From NCBI RefSeq assembly GCF_000772705.2, contig NZ_JSBW02000059.1:62001-126000 (forward strand): a DNA stretch of 64,000 nucleotides, written 5' to 3'. Positions 19,122 to 27,263 of this stretch are shown piece by piece (position 1 is the first letter of the stretch; each line of letters starts with the position of its first letter). The position numbers and the translations under genes were made by a program. A model generated the notes under the pieces. That model was given only the letters and a program-made list of their open reading frames with translations. It ran no database searches and had not been told where the DNA came from. The DNA is from Xanthomonas vasicola. Its GTDB lineage: Bacteria > Pseudomonadota > Gammaproteobacteria > Xanthomonadales > Xanthomonadaceae.

Positions 19122-20243
19122 TCACCACGACTTGTAGTAATAGATGCCATCGGCCGTCATGACCAGGTTGATGGCATTCTCCTCGCCGTTGCGATCGCTC
19201 ATGCTGGGGTGCAGCTTGGCGCCTACGATATTGAAGTCGTGCCCGAGCGCCAGCAGGTCTCTCTCGATTTCGAAGCTGCCCAGCTCGTCTTGGTTGGAGA
19301 TCATGCCGCCTACCAGGAATATGTCGGGCTTACGCACGCCTTCTTCGCGCATATCGTCGCGGATTTCGGAAAGTGCATCTTGTGCATCCTGTATCCCCGA
19401 ATAATGCAGCAGGCCCAGGATGTCGTGGCCGCGAGGATTTTTTCCTTTTGCACAAATGCAGACGCATGAAGACAAACCGTGCGTGCCGATCGAATCAAAT
19501 CCATCTTGCGCAAGATTGATGACGACACATGCGTCCATATCCACATCCATTGTCCGGCTGGCTTGGATATCGCGTGCAGACCGGACGGCGCGGATGTGGG
19601 GCGTGCAAAAGAGTGCGGCGTATTGTCGTTGTTCCAGATCGTGAAATGGCTGGATCTGCTCCCGGGTAAAGCCGTCCGGGATGGCGAATTCGTCGCTGCC
19701 GCATGGGCGCGCACGGCTGCCGGCCCGTGCGCCATCGCCATCGCCCGCGGTGTCGGCAACACGCTTTCTGGGTCGTTGGCGTGGCAACCCCTGGCAGTCG
19801 GGGTGGGGCGCAGGCCACTGCGCAATCCCGTCGGCTGGATCGGCCGAAGGCGGCGGCTCCGCGGTGTAAGCGGTGCTGGTGGATGTGTCGGGTCTGATGG
19901 AAGCCGGCTTCATGGAGTCAGGACCGCCCGCGATACACGTCTGCATCCTCGCATCGCTCCTGCACGAGGGCACGCCCGCTGCCGAACCGATGGGGCTGGA
20001 AAACGAAGTGTTCTGCTTGGACGAAAACGGATGCGCGAGGCCTGCTTCTTCGAACATCGCGTCTTGATCGCCTGGCGGCGCGCCGGTACCGGGATCAACA
20101 GCCCAACGATCCAGTTGCAGCTCGCCAGGCGGGCGTCCGGTTCTTGCCAGACGGCGCCCAGATCGTAGCTCTGCGGCAACATTGCCGAGAATGTCTCCGT
20201 GGTCGCTGCCGATCTTCGGAAGGACGCGCTCGATCCTTCCCAA
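19122..20243 (-). CDS. xopAK: XopAK-like putative type III effector deamidase
   Basis: The C-terminal half (about residues 230-373) carries THGLSSC and then GLLHYSG. Thr254, Cys260 and His280 reproduce the Thr-6-Cys-about 18-His layout of CheD glutamine deamidases, the fold shared with CNF1. XopAK effectors of Xanthomonas are described as putative deamidases, and the first ~180 residues are Ser/Pro-rich and disordered as in type III secretion signals. The start is unclear: the longest frame begins with TTG at 20243, and later ATGs occur at residues 63, 100 and 111. A second frame on the same strand (20359-19910, MADDATTYTC) is also open, so a frameshift near the N-terminus is possible. A chemotaxis CheD is unlikely: there are no chemotaxis genes nearby. 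Confidence 0.6.
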   Translation of the reverse strand: MGRIERVLPKIGSDHGDILGNVAAELRSGRRLARTGRPPGELQLDRWAVDPGTGAPPGDQDAMFEEAGLAHPFSSKQNTSFSSPIGSAAGVPSCRSDARMQTCIAGGPDSMKPASIRPDTSTSTAYTAEPPPSADPADGIAQWPAPHPDCQGLPRQRPRKRVADTAGDGDGARAGSRARPCGSDEFAIPDGFTREQIQPFHDLEQRQYAALFCTPHIRAVRSARDIQASRTMDVDMDACVVINLAQDGFDSIGTHGLSSCVCICAKGKNPRGHDILGLLHYSGIQDAQDALSEIRDDMREEGVRKPDIFLVGGMISNQDELGSFEIERDLLALGHDFNIVGAKLHPSMSDRNGEENAINLVMTADGIYYYKSW

Positions 20244-20262
20244 TGCGTATCACGTTGGCGCG

Positions 20263-20287
20263 TTCGCCCCGAGCCGAGCGCGTTCGC
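20263..20287 (+). promoter_or_regulatory. Perfect PIP-box sequence (HrpX site candidate)
   Basis: TTCGC at 20263-20267 and TTCGC at 20283-20287 are separated by exactly 15 bases, the plant-inducible-promoter consensus bound by HrpX. It reads toward the membrane-protein gene at 20380, not toward the effector gene on the other strand. No good -10 (YANNNT) lies 30-32 bases downstream, so it may be a chance match or act on an unmapped transcript. Confidence 0.35.
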
Positions 20288-20379
20288 CGTGCTGCAGATG
20301 TGCGCAATTGGCACCGAACACGCGCTGCTGCACGTATACGTAGTAGCGTCATCGGCCATCTTTCTACGGCAGTCTCCCG

Positions 20380-20937
20380 ATGCCTTTGCTGCTTGCCATT
20401 CCGCTGGCTGTGATCATTGCCCTGGCAGTGTTCGTGGTGGTGTTCCCGTTGTCGCTGCTGCAGCGCTTCCGCATGGGTACTGCACGTCGTCAGGCGCGTG
20501 GATGGCTGCTGATGCTCAACCTGGTGTCGGCGGGCATCTCCAGCGTGCTGTTTGTGATCTTCAGCTTGATCGCGGCGGCGTTCTGGCCCGGCGCGATCAG
20601 CCACGCCGCATTCGGCTGGGCCTGCGGGTTGGCGCTGGGTGCGTTGGCGTTGCGCCTGACCCGTTTCGAACGCACCACGCAAGGCCTGTTTTACCGGCCC
20701 AACCTGTGGCTGGTGCTGGGCTTGACCGCGTTGGTCGTGGCCCGGGTGATCGCCGGGATGGTGCAGGGCTGGCGTAGCGCCTGGCAGGGGGTGGCCTGGC
20801 CAACCGACGGGTGGCTCAGTCATGCCAGCCTGCTCGGCGCTGCCGGCGCCTTGCTCGGTTATGCGCTCGCCTATGCCACCTTGCTGTGGTGGCGCTGGCG
20901 CAGCGCACGTTTGCGCGGCAGCGTTTATTGGCGGTGA
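20380..20937 (+). CDS. Inner-membrane hypothetical protein, 185 aa
   Basis: Four strongly hydrophobic helices (near residues 5-25, 45-80, 105-125 and 145-170) with Arg-rich cytoplasmic loops give a polytopic inner-membrane protein. It shows no catalytic motif. I do not recognise the family. The start ATG 20380 is preceded by a perfect PIP-box sequence 93 bases upstream, and the stop is followed directly by a strong hairpin, so it is a one-gene transcript. Confidence 0.6.
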   Translation: MPLLLAIPLAVIIALAVFVVVFPLSLLQRFRMGTARRQARGWLLMLNLVSAGISSVLFVIFSLIAAAFWPGAISHAAFGWACGLALGALALRLTRFERTTQGLFYRPNLWLVLGLTALVVARVIAGMVQGWRSAWQGVAWPTDGWLSHASLLGAAGALLGYALAYATLLWWRWRSARLRGSVYWR

Positions 20938-20940
20938 TCC

Positions 20941-20975
20941 TGTTACTGCCAGCCCTCTCGGTGCTGGCAGTAACA
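20941..20975 (+). terminator. Hairpin after membrane-protein gene
   Basis: tgttactgccag (20941-20952) pairs perfectly with ctggcagtaaca (20964-20975) around an 11-base loop, two bases after the stop. The following sequence is AT-rich (attaattaatt) without a pure T run, so it could also end the convergent minus-strand operon. Confidence 0.65.
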
Positions 20976-20995
20976 ATTAGAGTGCTCCTAATTAA

Positions 20996-21571
20996 TTAAT
21001 TGATTGCTTCCGCAGCTTTAAGCGTCTGCGGGTCTGCTGGTGCTAGGCGAATGGAGCTTAGGCAATCTGGAGAGGTCTCCGGGAAGGAAAACTCCATCTT
21101 CCCCTGATTTTTAACAACGGCCAAAGTCAATGTCTCTGAACTACTCTGTCCCCTCGGAATATTTGAAATCAGATAATTCGGATATCGACTCTTGAAATCC
21201 TGACGAGAGACGCAGGAGCCTTCCAGACTCAGTAAGACTGATTCGATATTTTTTTTATCTGCTGATATTGATATGGAAGAGTTCTTGGCAGTCAGATGGT
21301 CGCCTATTTTTAATATTCCTCCGCTAACCTTATACGTTCCTTCGGTTTTCAGATTTGGCGTCGAAATGCTGGCCCCAGGCCATGAATTAATAAATTCAGA
21401 GGGTGATTTTTTGAGATTTCTCGAAATTTCTTCGGCTAGTTCAAACGTACGGGCAGCATCCGCTGCTGTCGCTGCTGAAATTTTATTTGCATATACTGAG
21501 GGTGCAATCAGGGCAGCAAGTAGCGTTATTGCAAGGCGGAAATATGATGATCTGTTAAGGAAGTTTGTCAT
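20996..21571 (-). CDS. Secreted partner of metallopeptidase, 191 aa
   Basis: The Sec signal peptide (RLAITLLAALIAPSVYA, cleaved near residue 29) leads to a 160-residue mature domain with many Ser, Lys and Ile and two Cys (SCVSRQ, DCLSS) that could form a disulfide in the periplasm. The gene is clearly AT-rich against the genome. Its start overlaps the end of the metallopeptidase gene by 17 bases, with gagag as ribosome site, so the two are co-translated. No family is recognised. An inhibitor or chaperone role toward the peptidase is plausible but only inferred from the coupling. Confidence 0.65.
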   Translation of the reverse strand: MTNFLNRSSYFRLAITLLAALIAPSVYANKISAATAADAARTFELAEEISRNLKKSPSEFINSWPGASISTPNLKTEGTYKVSGGILKIGDHLTAKNSSISISADKKNIESVLLSLEGSCVSRQDFKSRYPNYLISNIPRGQSSSETLTLAVVKNQGKMEFSFPETSPDCLSSIRLAPADPQTLKAAEAIN

Positions 21572-22163
21572 ACTGCTCTCCGTAATATACGTTATAGTTC
21601 TGTCCTGTGGTTGAGGTTACGTTATTCGCGCAGAAGGATTTTCCAACGTTTGAGGCAACATTGGGTCCTCCAGCATAGTAAATCCCGAAAAGCTGATCGG
21701 GATTTGATGCTGCAAGGTTAATGTCTATGCTATTTTGAGTGGAACTCCATATTTCATTCCTTGCAACTATGTTATTCGTTACGGCAAGTCCTTCCATCTT
21801 GCATGCTTCATCTATATATGCTTGTCGAGTCGTTTTGGCAAACGAATAGTTGAATTTCACATGACCAAACTCATGAGCTAAGGCTGAGACTGTAAAATAC
21901 ATGCCCGGCATATCTTGACTCTCGCAGCTATAATTTTGGATATACACAGCTTTATTTGGCATGTCCGTATAGCTGGCCGAGCCGTAAGCGATCGTAAAAT
22001 TAGGGCTGCTGTTTATCTGTTCAGTAAGTGTCGTTGACTGGGAAGTTATGAAGTCAATGCAGGTTCCAAGTCCTGTGGTAGGGACAGTTGTCTGAGCCTG
22101 AGTTCCAAAGGAAACGAGCGAGAGAAGAAATATCGCGGCGGCTACATGGCATCTTATGCTCAT
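21555..22163 (-). CDS. Secreted HExxH zinc metallopeptidase
   Basis: A 202-residue protein with a Sec signal peptide (AAIFLLSLVSFGTQA). The active-site motif is AHEFGH (His97, Glu98, His101), followed by DEACKMEGLAV, whose Glu119 or Glu124 would be the third zinc ligand of a gluzincin. Cys residues at 35, 80, 121 and 183 suggest disulfides, so it acts in the periplasm or outside. A good ribosome site (ggaga) precedes ATG 22163. It is AT-rich and co-transcribed with a second secreted protein. The exact peptidase family is not recognised. Confidence 0.65.
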   Translation of the reverse strand: MSIRCHVAAAIFLLSLVSFGTQAQTTVPTTGLGTCIDFITSQSTTLTEQINSSPNFTIAYGSASYTDMPNKAVYIQNYSCESQDMPGMYFTVSALAHEFGHVKFNYSFAKTTRQAYIDEACKMEGLAVTNNIVARNEIWSSTQNSIDINLAASNPDQLFGIYYAGGPNVASNVGKSFCANNVTSTTGQNYNVYYGEQYDKLP

Positions 22164-22269
22164 GGTATCTCCATATTTAATTGAAGAAGTCGTGCTGATT
22201 TCTACACGATCTATCCCCCCTTCCGCGAAATCCTAAACGTAAAATTCCCTTTAAACTGAGGTTTTGATC

Positions 22270-22297
22270 AAAAAAACAGGCCCTTGCGGACCTGTTT
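22270..22297 (-). terminator. Rho-independent terminator of ompW
   Basis: Read on the minus strand, aaacagg and cctgttt form a stem that is followed directly by a run of T (the A run at 22270-22276 on the plus strand). It lies just beyond the ompW stop. Confidence 0.8.
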
Positions 22298-22325
22298 GGT
22301 GGAAGTGCTTAGTCAATCGCTCTGC

Positions 22326-23012
22326 TTAGAAGCGCGCGCCGATGCCGAAGCCAACGGTCCACGGGTCCAGTTCCAGCTCGCTGCCGGTGCCCTGGCCGCC
22401 CACGCGCAGTTCCGGACGCGAACGCATGTAGCGTGCGTCGGCACGTGCGAACCAGGTGGAGTTGATGTTCATGTCCACACCAACGGTGCCGATGACGCCC
22501 TTGGCGGTGCTCAGACCCACGTGATCGCCGGTGGTCGACGCCGCATCAATCTTCTCGTTGCTGAAGTTCGACTCGTAGTAGCCCACGCCTACGAACGGAC
22601 GGAACACGTTGTCGGCTTCGCCGAAGTGGTACTGGCCGCTGATGGCGATCGGCTGCTGATCGACGGTACCGACCTTGCCCACGCCGTTGGCGGTGACGCG
22701 GTGGTTGAACTTGTCGGCTGCGCCCCACAGTTCAACGGCCCAGTTGTCGTTGATGTAGTAGCTGGCGCTCAGCGTCGGTGCCGGGCCGCCATCGACGTCC
22801 AGGCCCGGAGCCGGGTTGTTCTTCGGGTTCAGCAGCGCCACGCCGCCAACCACGGCCCAATGCTTACCCGAGGCGGTATCGCCGCTGGTGGGCATCGTGC
22901 TGGAGGAAGTCGAGGAGGTGTCGCCGGTATAGGTGGTGTCCTGCGCGAACGCGGATGGTGCAATCGCAAGTGCAGATACAGCAGCCAGGCTCAGGATGGA
23001 AATGGAACGCAT
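22326..23012 (-). CDS. ompW: OmpW-family outer membrane protein
   Basis: A 228-residue beta-barrel precursor. It has a Sec signal peptide (SISILSLAAVSALAIAPSAFA), a Ser/Thr-rich spacer (residues 24-48) and an eight-strand OmpW barrel. Characteristic segments are TLSASYYINDNWAVEL, YHFGEADNVFRPFVGVG and the terminal aromatic strand ending in ARF, needed for BAM-dependent insertion. OmpW forms a narrow hydrophobic channel in the outer membrane and often responds to stress or iron/oxygen. It is a single-gene unit with its own terminator. Confidence 0.85.
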   Translation of the reverse strand: MRSISILSLAAVSALAIAPSAFAQDTTYTGDTSSTSSSTMPTSGDTASGKHWAVVGGVALLNPKNNPAPGLDVDGGPAPTLSASYYINDNWAVELWGAADKFNHRVTANGVGKVGTVDQQPIAISGQYHFGEADNVFRPFVGVGYYESNFSNEKIDAASTTGDHVGLSTAKGVIGTVGVDMNINSTWFARADARYMRSRPELRVGGQGTGSELELDPWTVGFGIGARF

Positions 23013-23152
23013 GAGGGTCTCCTCGTCTTGTTGTTAGGCCCGTGGAGTGGGCCGGGCCAAAACTATTCCTAAAAATCTGAATCCACGCCCACCTATGGCT
23101 CGCTAAAATTTCGTTTGTTCAGGAAGTCCCTCAAGAAGGCCGTCGTTACGTC

Positions 23153-23713
23153 ATGCAGCCTAAAAAAGACATTCACGCAGATGCGATCGCCGTGACGAAA
23201 AAACATCTCAGCCAAGGCCTACCAGCGCACATTCGCAGCGATTGCAGGGTATTGCTGCTTGGCTCGATGCCCGGTGTCGCCTCGTTAGAAGCGGCGCGTT
23301 ACTACGCACATCCGCGCAATCGTTTCTGGCCACTGATGCATGCCCTATTGGGGATTGATACAGCTGAGAGCTATGCAACGCGCCTGCAAGCGTTACTCGA
23401 TCATCGTGTGGGCTTGTGGGATGTCATCGGCCAATGCAAGCGGCGCGGCAGTCTGGATACGGCCATCGTGGCGGCGAGCATTGTGGTCAATCCGCTGCCC
23501 GCGCTGCTGGCCACGCTGCCGCAGCTGCGCATGGTGGCCTGCAATGGCACTGCGGCAGCACAGGCGTGGCGCCGGCATGTGCAGCCGCTGCTATCGGCGG
23601 AGCTGTGCGCGCTGCCAGTGATTGCCTTGCCGTCCACCAGCCCGGCCAATGCTGCCTGGTCGCTGCCGCGGCTGGCGACAGCCTGGCAACCGCTGTGCGA
23701 TGCGGTGCGTTAG
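23153..23713 (+). CDS. DNA-deoxyinosine glycosylase (UDG superfamily)
   Basis: A 186-residue protein with LLLGSMPGVASL and YYAHPRNRFWPLM, the motif 1 region of the family 6 (HDG) uracil-DNA glycosylase superfamily that removes hypoxanthine. LPSTSPANA is the C-terminal motif 2. It would start base-excision repair of deaminated adenine. The start ATG 23153 gives a short polar N-terminal extension (MQPKKDIHADA) beyond the usual family start. It stands alone between ompW and a broken DUF2884 gene. Confidence 0.8.
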   Translation: MQPKKDIHADAIAVTKKHLSQGLPAHIRSDCRVLLLGSMPGVASLEAARYYAHPRNRFWPLMHALLGIDTAESYATRLQALLDHRVGLWDVIGQCKRRGSLDTAIVAASIVVNPLPALLATLPQLRMVACNGTAAAQAWRRHVQPLLSAELCALPVIALPSTSPANAAWSLPRLATAWQPLCDAVR

Positions 23714-23940
23714 CTGAGGTGGGATGACGTGGGGTCAGTGTGGAAGGCGAGCGCCGTGCATTGAACGACGCGACGGTCGCAACACCTCGCTCTGAGTGCG
23801 GATGCACACCGCTGGCACAGCTGCCGACACGCGAGCTGTGTGCATCGGGGCCACGGGCCAGAAGTCATGCCAGCGTCCGGCACAGGCCTGCGTGCCACAC
23901 GCGTAGGCATGCTGCAGCCAGCGCACAACGGAGTGGCGAC

Positions 23941-24713
23941 ATGACGATCAAGCCCGCAATCACGATGGCAGCCGGCGTGCTACTCGGCCTGCTGGGCGCC
24001 GTAGGCGCTGCCAATGCAGCCAGTGCAGACGACACGCACTGCGAGATCAGCAGCGATTACGACCTCACGCTCAACGCACGCAGCCTGATCCTGGTCCGAG
24101 AATCAGGCACGCCGCAGCGGCTGGTGATGCGCCAGGGCGCTCTGTTCGTCGACGACCGTTGGGTGGACCTGAGTGCGGATGATCGCGCTCGCCTGATCCG
24201 GTTCGAGCGCCAGACCCGCGATGTCGTGCCGCTGGCGCAGGCAGTCGGTCGCGAGGCGACCGATATCGCAGTCACCGCACTGGGCGAGGTGGCCGCTGGC
24301 TTCAGCCGCAGCCCGGAGGCCACGCGCGTTCAGCTGGCAAAGGTGCGCAAGAAGATCGACGTGCGCTTGAAGCAGAGTTTCAGCAAAAGCCAGTTGACCC
24401 TGGTCGATATCGACGACGACATCGGCGCACTGGTCGCCGAGGTGCTGCCGCAGCTGATCGGCGATGTGGTGGCCGGTGCGGTGCAGTCCGCAATTGCCGG
24501 AAATGAAATGACGTGCAGCTGCGTTCGCTCGATGGGGTGGAAGCGCGCATCAAGCGCTTGATCGAGCCGCAAGCGCGTGCATTGCGGCCGCACGCGCAGC
24601 AGTTGTGCCAGCGCCTGGAAGCGCTCGATGGGCTAGACAATGCGCTGGCGTATCGTTTGCCGTCGGGCGAGCCACTGCAACTGTTGCGGGTCGATCGACG
24701 CGCAGCGAAATGA
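23941..24713 (+). pseudogene. Frameshifted DUF2884 (YggN-like) periplasmic protein
   Basis: Translation from ATG 23941 gives a Sec signal peptide (MAAGVLLGLLGAVGAANA) and a DUF2884-like sequence (CEISSDYDLTLN, VQLAKVRKKIDVRLKQSF) up to about 24507. It then derails into a short nonsense tail ending at 24561. The expected sequence continues in the next frame (LRSLDGVEARIKRLIEPQ) to a stop at 24713. Adding one A to the aaa run at 24506-24508 would restore one frame of about 257 residues, so a single-base deletion is the likely cause. It may be a real mutation or a sequencing error. Function of the family is unknown. Confidence 0.7.
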
Positions 24714-24842
24714 TCGGCGCACGTACGCATGCGGACGCTGCATCCCGCCGGGCGTGCAATTTTTTGCACGGCAATGGTTGGCGCTGCGGCCCGCAGCCCG
24801 CCACAATAGGGGTTTCCCCATTCTGTTGCCGGAGTTCCCCGT

Positions 24843-26603
24843 ATGGCCGAAATCAAGGAAGCACTTGTCCCCGATATCGGTGACTACAGCGACGTCCCGG
24901 TAATCGAGGTGCTGGTGTCCGTCGGCGATACGGTCAGCAAGGACCAGAGCCTGGTCACGCTGGAATCGGACAAGGCCACCATGGAAGTGCCTTCATCGGT
25001 GTCCGGCGTGATCAAGGAGATCAGGGTCAAGGTCGGCGATTCGCTTTCGCAGGGCGCGCTGGTGGCGTTGATCGAAGTCGCCGATGCCGGCGCCGAGGCC
25101 GCCAAGCCAGCAGCAGCTGCGCCCGCCGCACCGGCCAAGGCCGCTCCCGCCGCTGCCCCGGCACCGGCTGCCAAGGCCGAAGCTGCTACGCCTGCGGCCT
25201 CCTCGAACGGGGGCCTGATCGAAGCGCGCGTGCCCGATATCGGCGATTACACCGACATTCCGGTGATCGAAGTGCTGGTTGCCGTCGGCGATACCGTCGC
25301 CAAGGATCAGAGCCTGGTCACGCTGGAATCGGACAAGGCCACGATGGAAGTGCCGTCCTCGGCCGCCGGGGTGGTCAAGGAGCTCAAGGTCAAGGTTGGC
25401 GACACGCTGTCGCAGGGCAATGTGGTGGCGATCATCGCGGCCAGCGATGGTGGCGCCGGTGCAGCGCAGTCGCCGGCCAAGCCCACCACCGATACCGCGG
25501 AAACGGCAGGCAAGGTCGAGCCGGTCGCCGTGTCTGCGGTGCCGGACAAGCTGGCCCAGCGTGAAATCGCGCAGGTGCAGGGCTCCGGCACGCAGGCAGC
25601 GCAGGCTGGCCAGCCGTCGGCCGGCAACCCGAGCAGCCCGCCGGTCACCTTCGATGCCGATAGCGTGCTCCCCTCCAAGGTGCCGTACGCCAGCCCGGTG
25701 GTGCGCGTGTTCGCACGCGAGTTGGGCGTGGATCTGAACCAACTCAAGGGCAGCGAAAAGGGCGGCCGCATCACCCGTGAAGACGTGCAGCGCTTTGTGA
25801 AGGCCGCACTCAGCGGCGGCACACCTGCCGCAGCCGGTGCTGCGCCGGCCGGTGGCGGCAATGGGCTGAACCTGCTGGCCTGGCCGAAGGTGGACTTCAG
25901 CAAGTTCGGCGAAACCGAGACCCAGCCGCTGTCGCGCATCAAGAAGATTTCCGGGGCCAACCTGGCGCGCAACTGGGCGATGATTCCGCATGTCACGCAG
26001 TTCGAATCGGCCGACATCACCGACCTGGAAGCCCTGCGCGTGGCGCTCAACAAGGAAAACGAGAAGGCGGGCATCAAGCTCACCATGCTCGCGTTCCTGG
26101 TCAAGGCCAGCGCCGCAGCACTGAAGAAGTTCCCCGAGTTCAATGCCTCGCTGGATGCGGCCGGTGAAAACCTCACGCTGAAGAAGTACATCAACATTGG
26201 CTTCGCGGCCGATACACCGAACGGCTTGGTGGTGCCGGTGATCCGCGACGTCGACAAGAAGGGCGTGCTGCAGATCGCGCAGGAAAGCGGTGAGCTGGCC
26301 AAGAAGGCGCGCGACGGCAAGCTGGGCCCGGCCGACATGAGCGGCGGCTGCTTCTCGATCAGCTCGCTCGGCGGTATTGGCGGTACGGCGTTCACGCCGA
26401 TCATCAATGCGCCGGAAGTGGCGATCCTAGGCGTGTCCAAGTCGGCGATGCAGCCCGTCTGGAACGGCAAGGATTTCTCGCCGAAGTTGATGCTGCCGTT
26501 GTCGCTGAGCTACGACCACCGTGTCATCGACGGCGCGCTGGCGGCCCGCTTCACCACCTACCTCAGCCAGGTGCTGGCCGACATGCGTCGCGTCCTGCTG
26601 TGA
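24843..26603 (+). CDS. aceF: Pyruvate dehydrogenase E2 (acetyltransferase)
   Basis: The 586-residue E2 has two lipoyl domains (residues 2-80 and about 124-200) with ESDKATMEV at each lipoyl Lys (Lys44 and about Lys165), joined by Ala/Pro-rich linkers. The peripheral-subunit-binding domain follows (ASPVVRVFARELGVDLNQLK, about 280-320). The acyltransferase core ends with SYDHRVIDG, catalytic His559. It moves the acetyl group from E1 to CoA. The E1 gene (aceE) is not in the window. It overlaps the next gene by four bases, with the E3 gene beyond that. Confidence 0.93.
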   Translation: MAEIKEALVPDIGDYSDVPVIEVLVSVGDTVSKDQSLVTLESDKATMEVPSSVSGVIKEIRVKVGDSLSQGALVALIEVADAGAEAAKPAAAAPAAPAKAAPAAAPAPAAKAEAATPAASSNGGLIEARVPDIGDYTDIPVIEVLVAVGDTVAKDQSLVTLESDKATMEVPSSAAGVVKELKVKVGDTLSQGNVVAIIAASDGGAGAAQSPAKPTTDTAETAGKVEPVAVSAVPDKLAQREIAQVQGSGTQAAQAGQPSAGNPSSPPVTFDADSVLPSKVPYASPVVRVFARELGVDLNQLKGSEKGGRITREDVQRFVKAALSGGTPAAAGAAPAGGGNGLNLLAWPKVDFSKFGETETQPLSRIKKISGANLARNWAMIPHVTQFESADITDLEALRVALNKENEKAGIKLTMLAFLVKASAAALKKFPEFNASLDAAGENLTLKKYINIGFAADTPNGLVVPVIRDVDKKGVLQIAQESGELAKKARDGKLGPADMSGGCFSISSLGGIGGTAFTPIINAPEVAILGVSKSAMQPVWNGKDFSPKLMLPLSLSYDHRVIDGALAARFTTYLSQVLADMRRVLL

Positions 26604-27247
26604 GGGCTGCGCTGCTGACCATCGCCGTGCTCGGTGTACTGCCGTGGACAACGGCTGCTGCACGCGAATGCGAGAGCACGCTCGGACGCGGCTGGCCGCC
26701 GGCCGTGGGCAACTACGGCACTGCTGTCACCACGCTGCTGGATGGCGGCATCAAGCCGGCCTTGTCGTTGCTGACGCTGCCCACACGTGGTGTGGAGAGC
26801 GCGGTGTCGCTGGTGCCGGGCAAGGACGGCGCCGACTGGACCCTGCGGCATAGCCGCGCCGATGAGCGCGTCTATAGCTGGGTCAGCCAGAGCGACCGCG
26901 GCAGCGTGCAGTTCCGCACCGAGCAAACCCCGGAAACGGTCGAGATCCCGATTCCGGCGGCCCTGGCCAAGCGTCTGGTCAGCAACTGGACCAACACGCT
27001 GACCCAGCTCGCGCCTGACGGACGCACTGCCCCGGTGAGCGAGGGCGAAGTGTTCTCGTTCCAGGTCGATGGCGTGCGCTACAGCGGCGCGCGCCCGAGC
27101 TGCGGCGCCGGCGAGTTGCTGCTGCAACAGGCCGCGTTGCTGATCGAAGCCAGCGAAGGCAAGGAAAAGAAGCGCGACAAGCGCTGGACCCAAATCGAAT
27201 CGTCGCTGGATGAACTCCAGCAGACGCTTGCCGGCACGGCCGGTTGA
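26600..27247 (+). CDS. Secreted protein between E2 and E3 genes
   Basis: A 215-residue protein starting with GTG at 26600, inside the aceF stop. It has a Sec signal peptide (RAALLTIAVLGVLPWTTAAA) and a mature domain with two Cys (ECESTL, PSCGAGE) plus a charged C-terminal helix (GKEKKRDKRWTQ). I do not recognise the family. Strict coupling to aceF and the 16-base gap to the E3 gene place it in the pyruvate dehydrogenase operon, yet it is exported, so a direct role in the complex is unlikely. Confidence 0.65.
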   Translation: MRAALLTIAVLGVLPWTTAAARECESTLGRGWPPAVGNYGTAVTTLLDGGIKPALSLLTLPTRGVESAVSLVPGKDGADWTLRHSRADERVYSWVSQSDRGSVQFRTEQTPETVEIPIPAALAKRLVSNWTNTLTQLAPDGRTAPVSEGEVFSFQVDGVRYSGARPSCGAGELLLQQAALLIEASEGKEKKRDKRWTQIESSLDELQQTLAGTAG

Positions 27248-27263
27248 GCTACAGGAGAAGCAA

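Noticed and set aside
19122..19600. Assignment of the CheD-like domain to a chemotaxis deamidase
   Set aside because: No chemotaxis genes are nearby and the protein has a long disordered N-terminal half; effector-type context fits better.
20199..20777. Alternative plus-strand frame overlapping the membrane-protein gene
   Set aside because: Composition is Gly/Ala/Arg-rich without domain structure; the frame at 20380 gives clean membrane helices.
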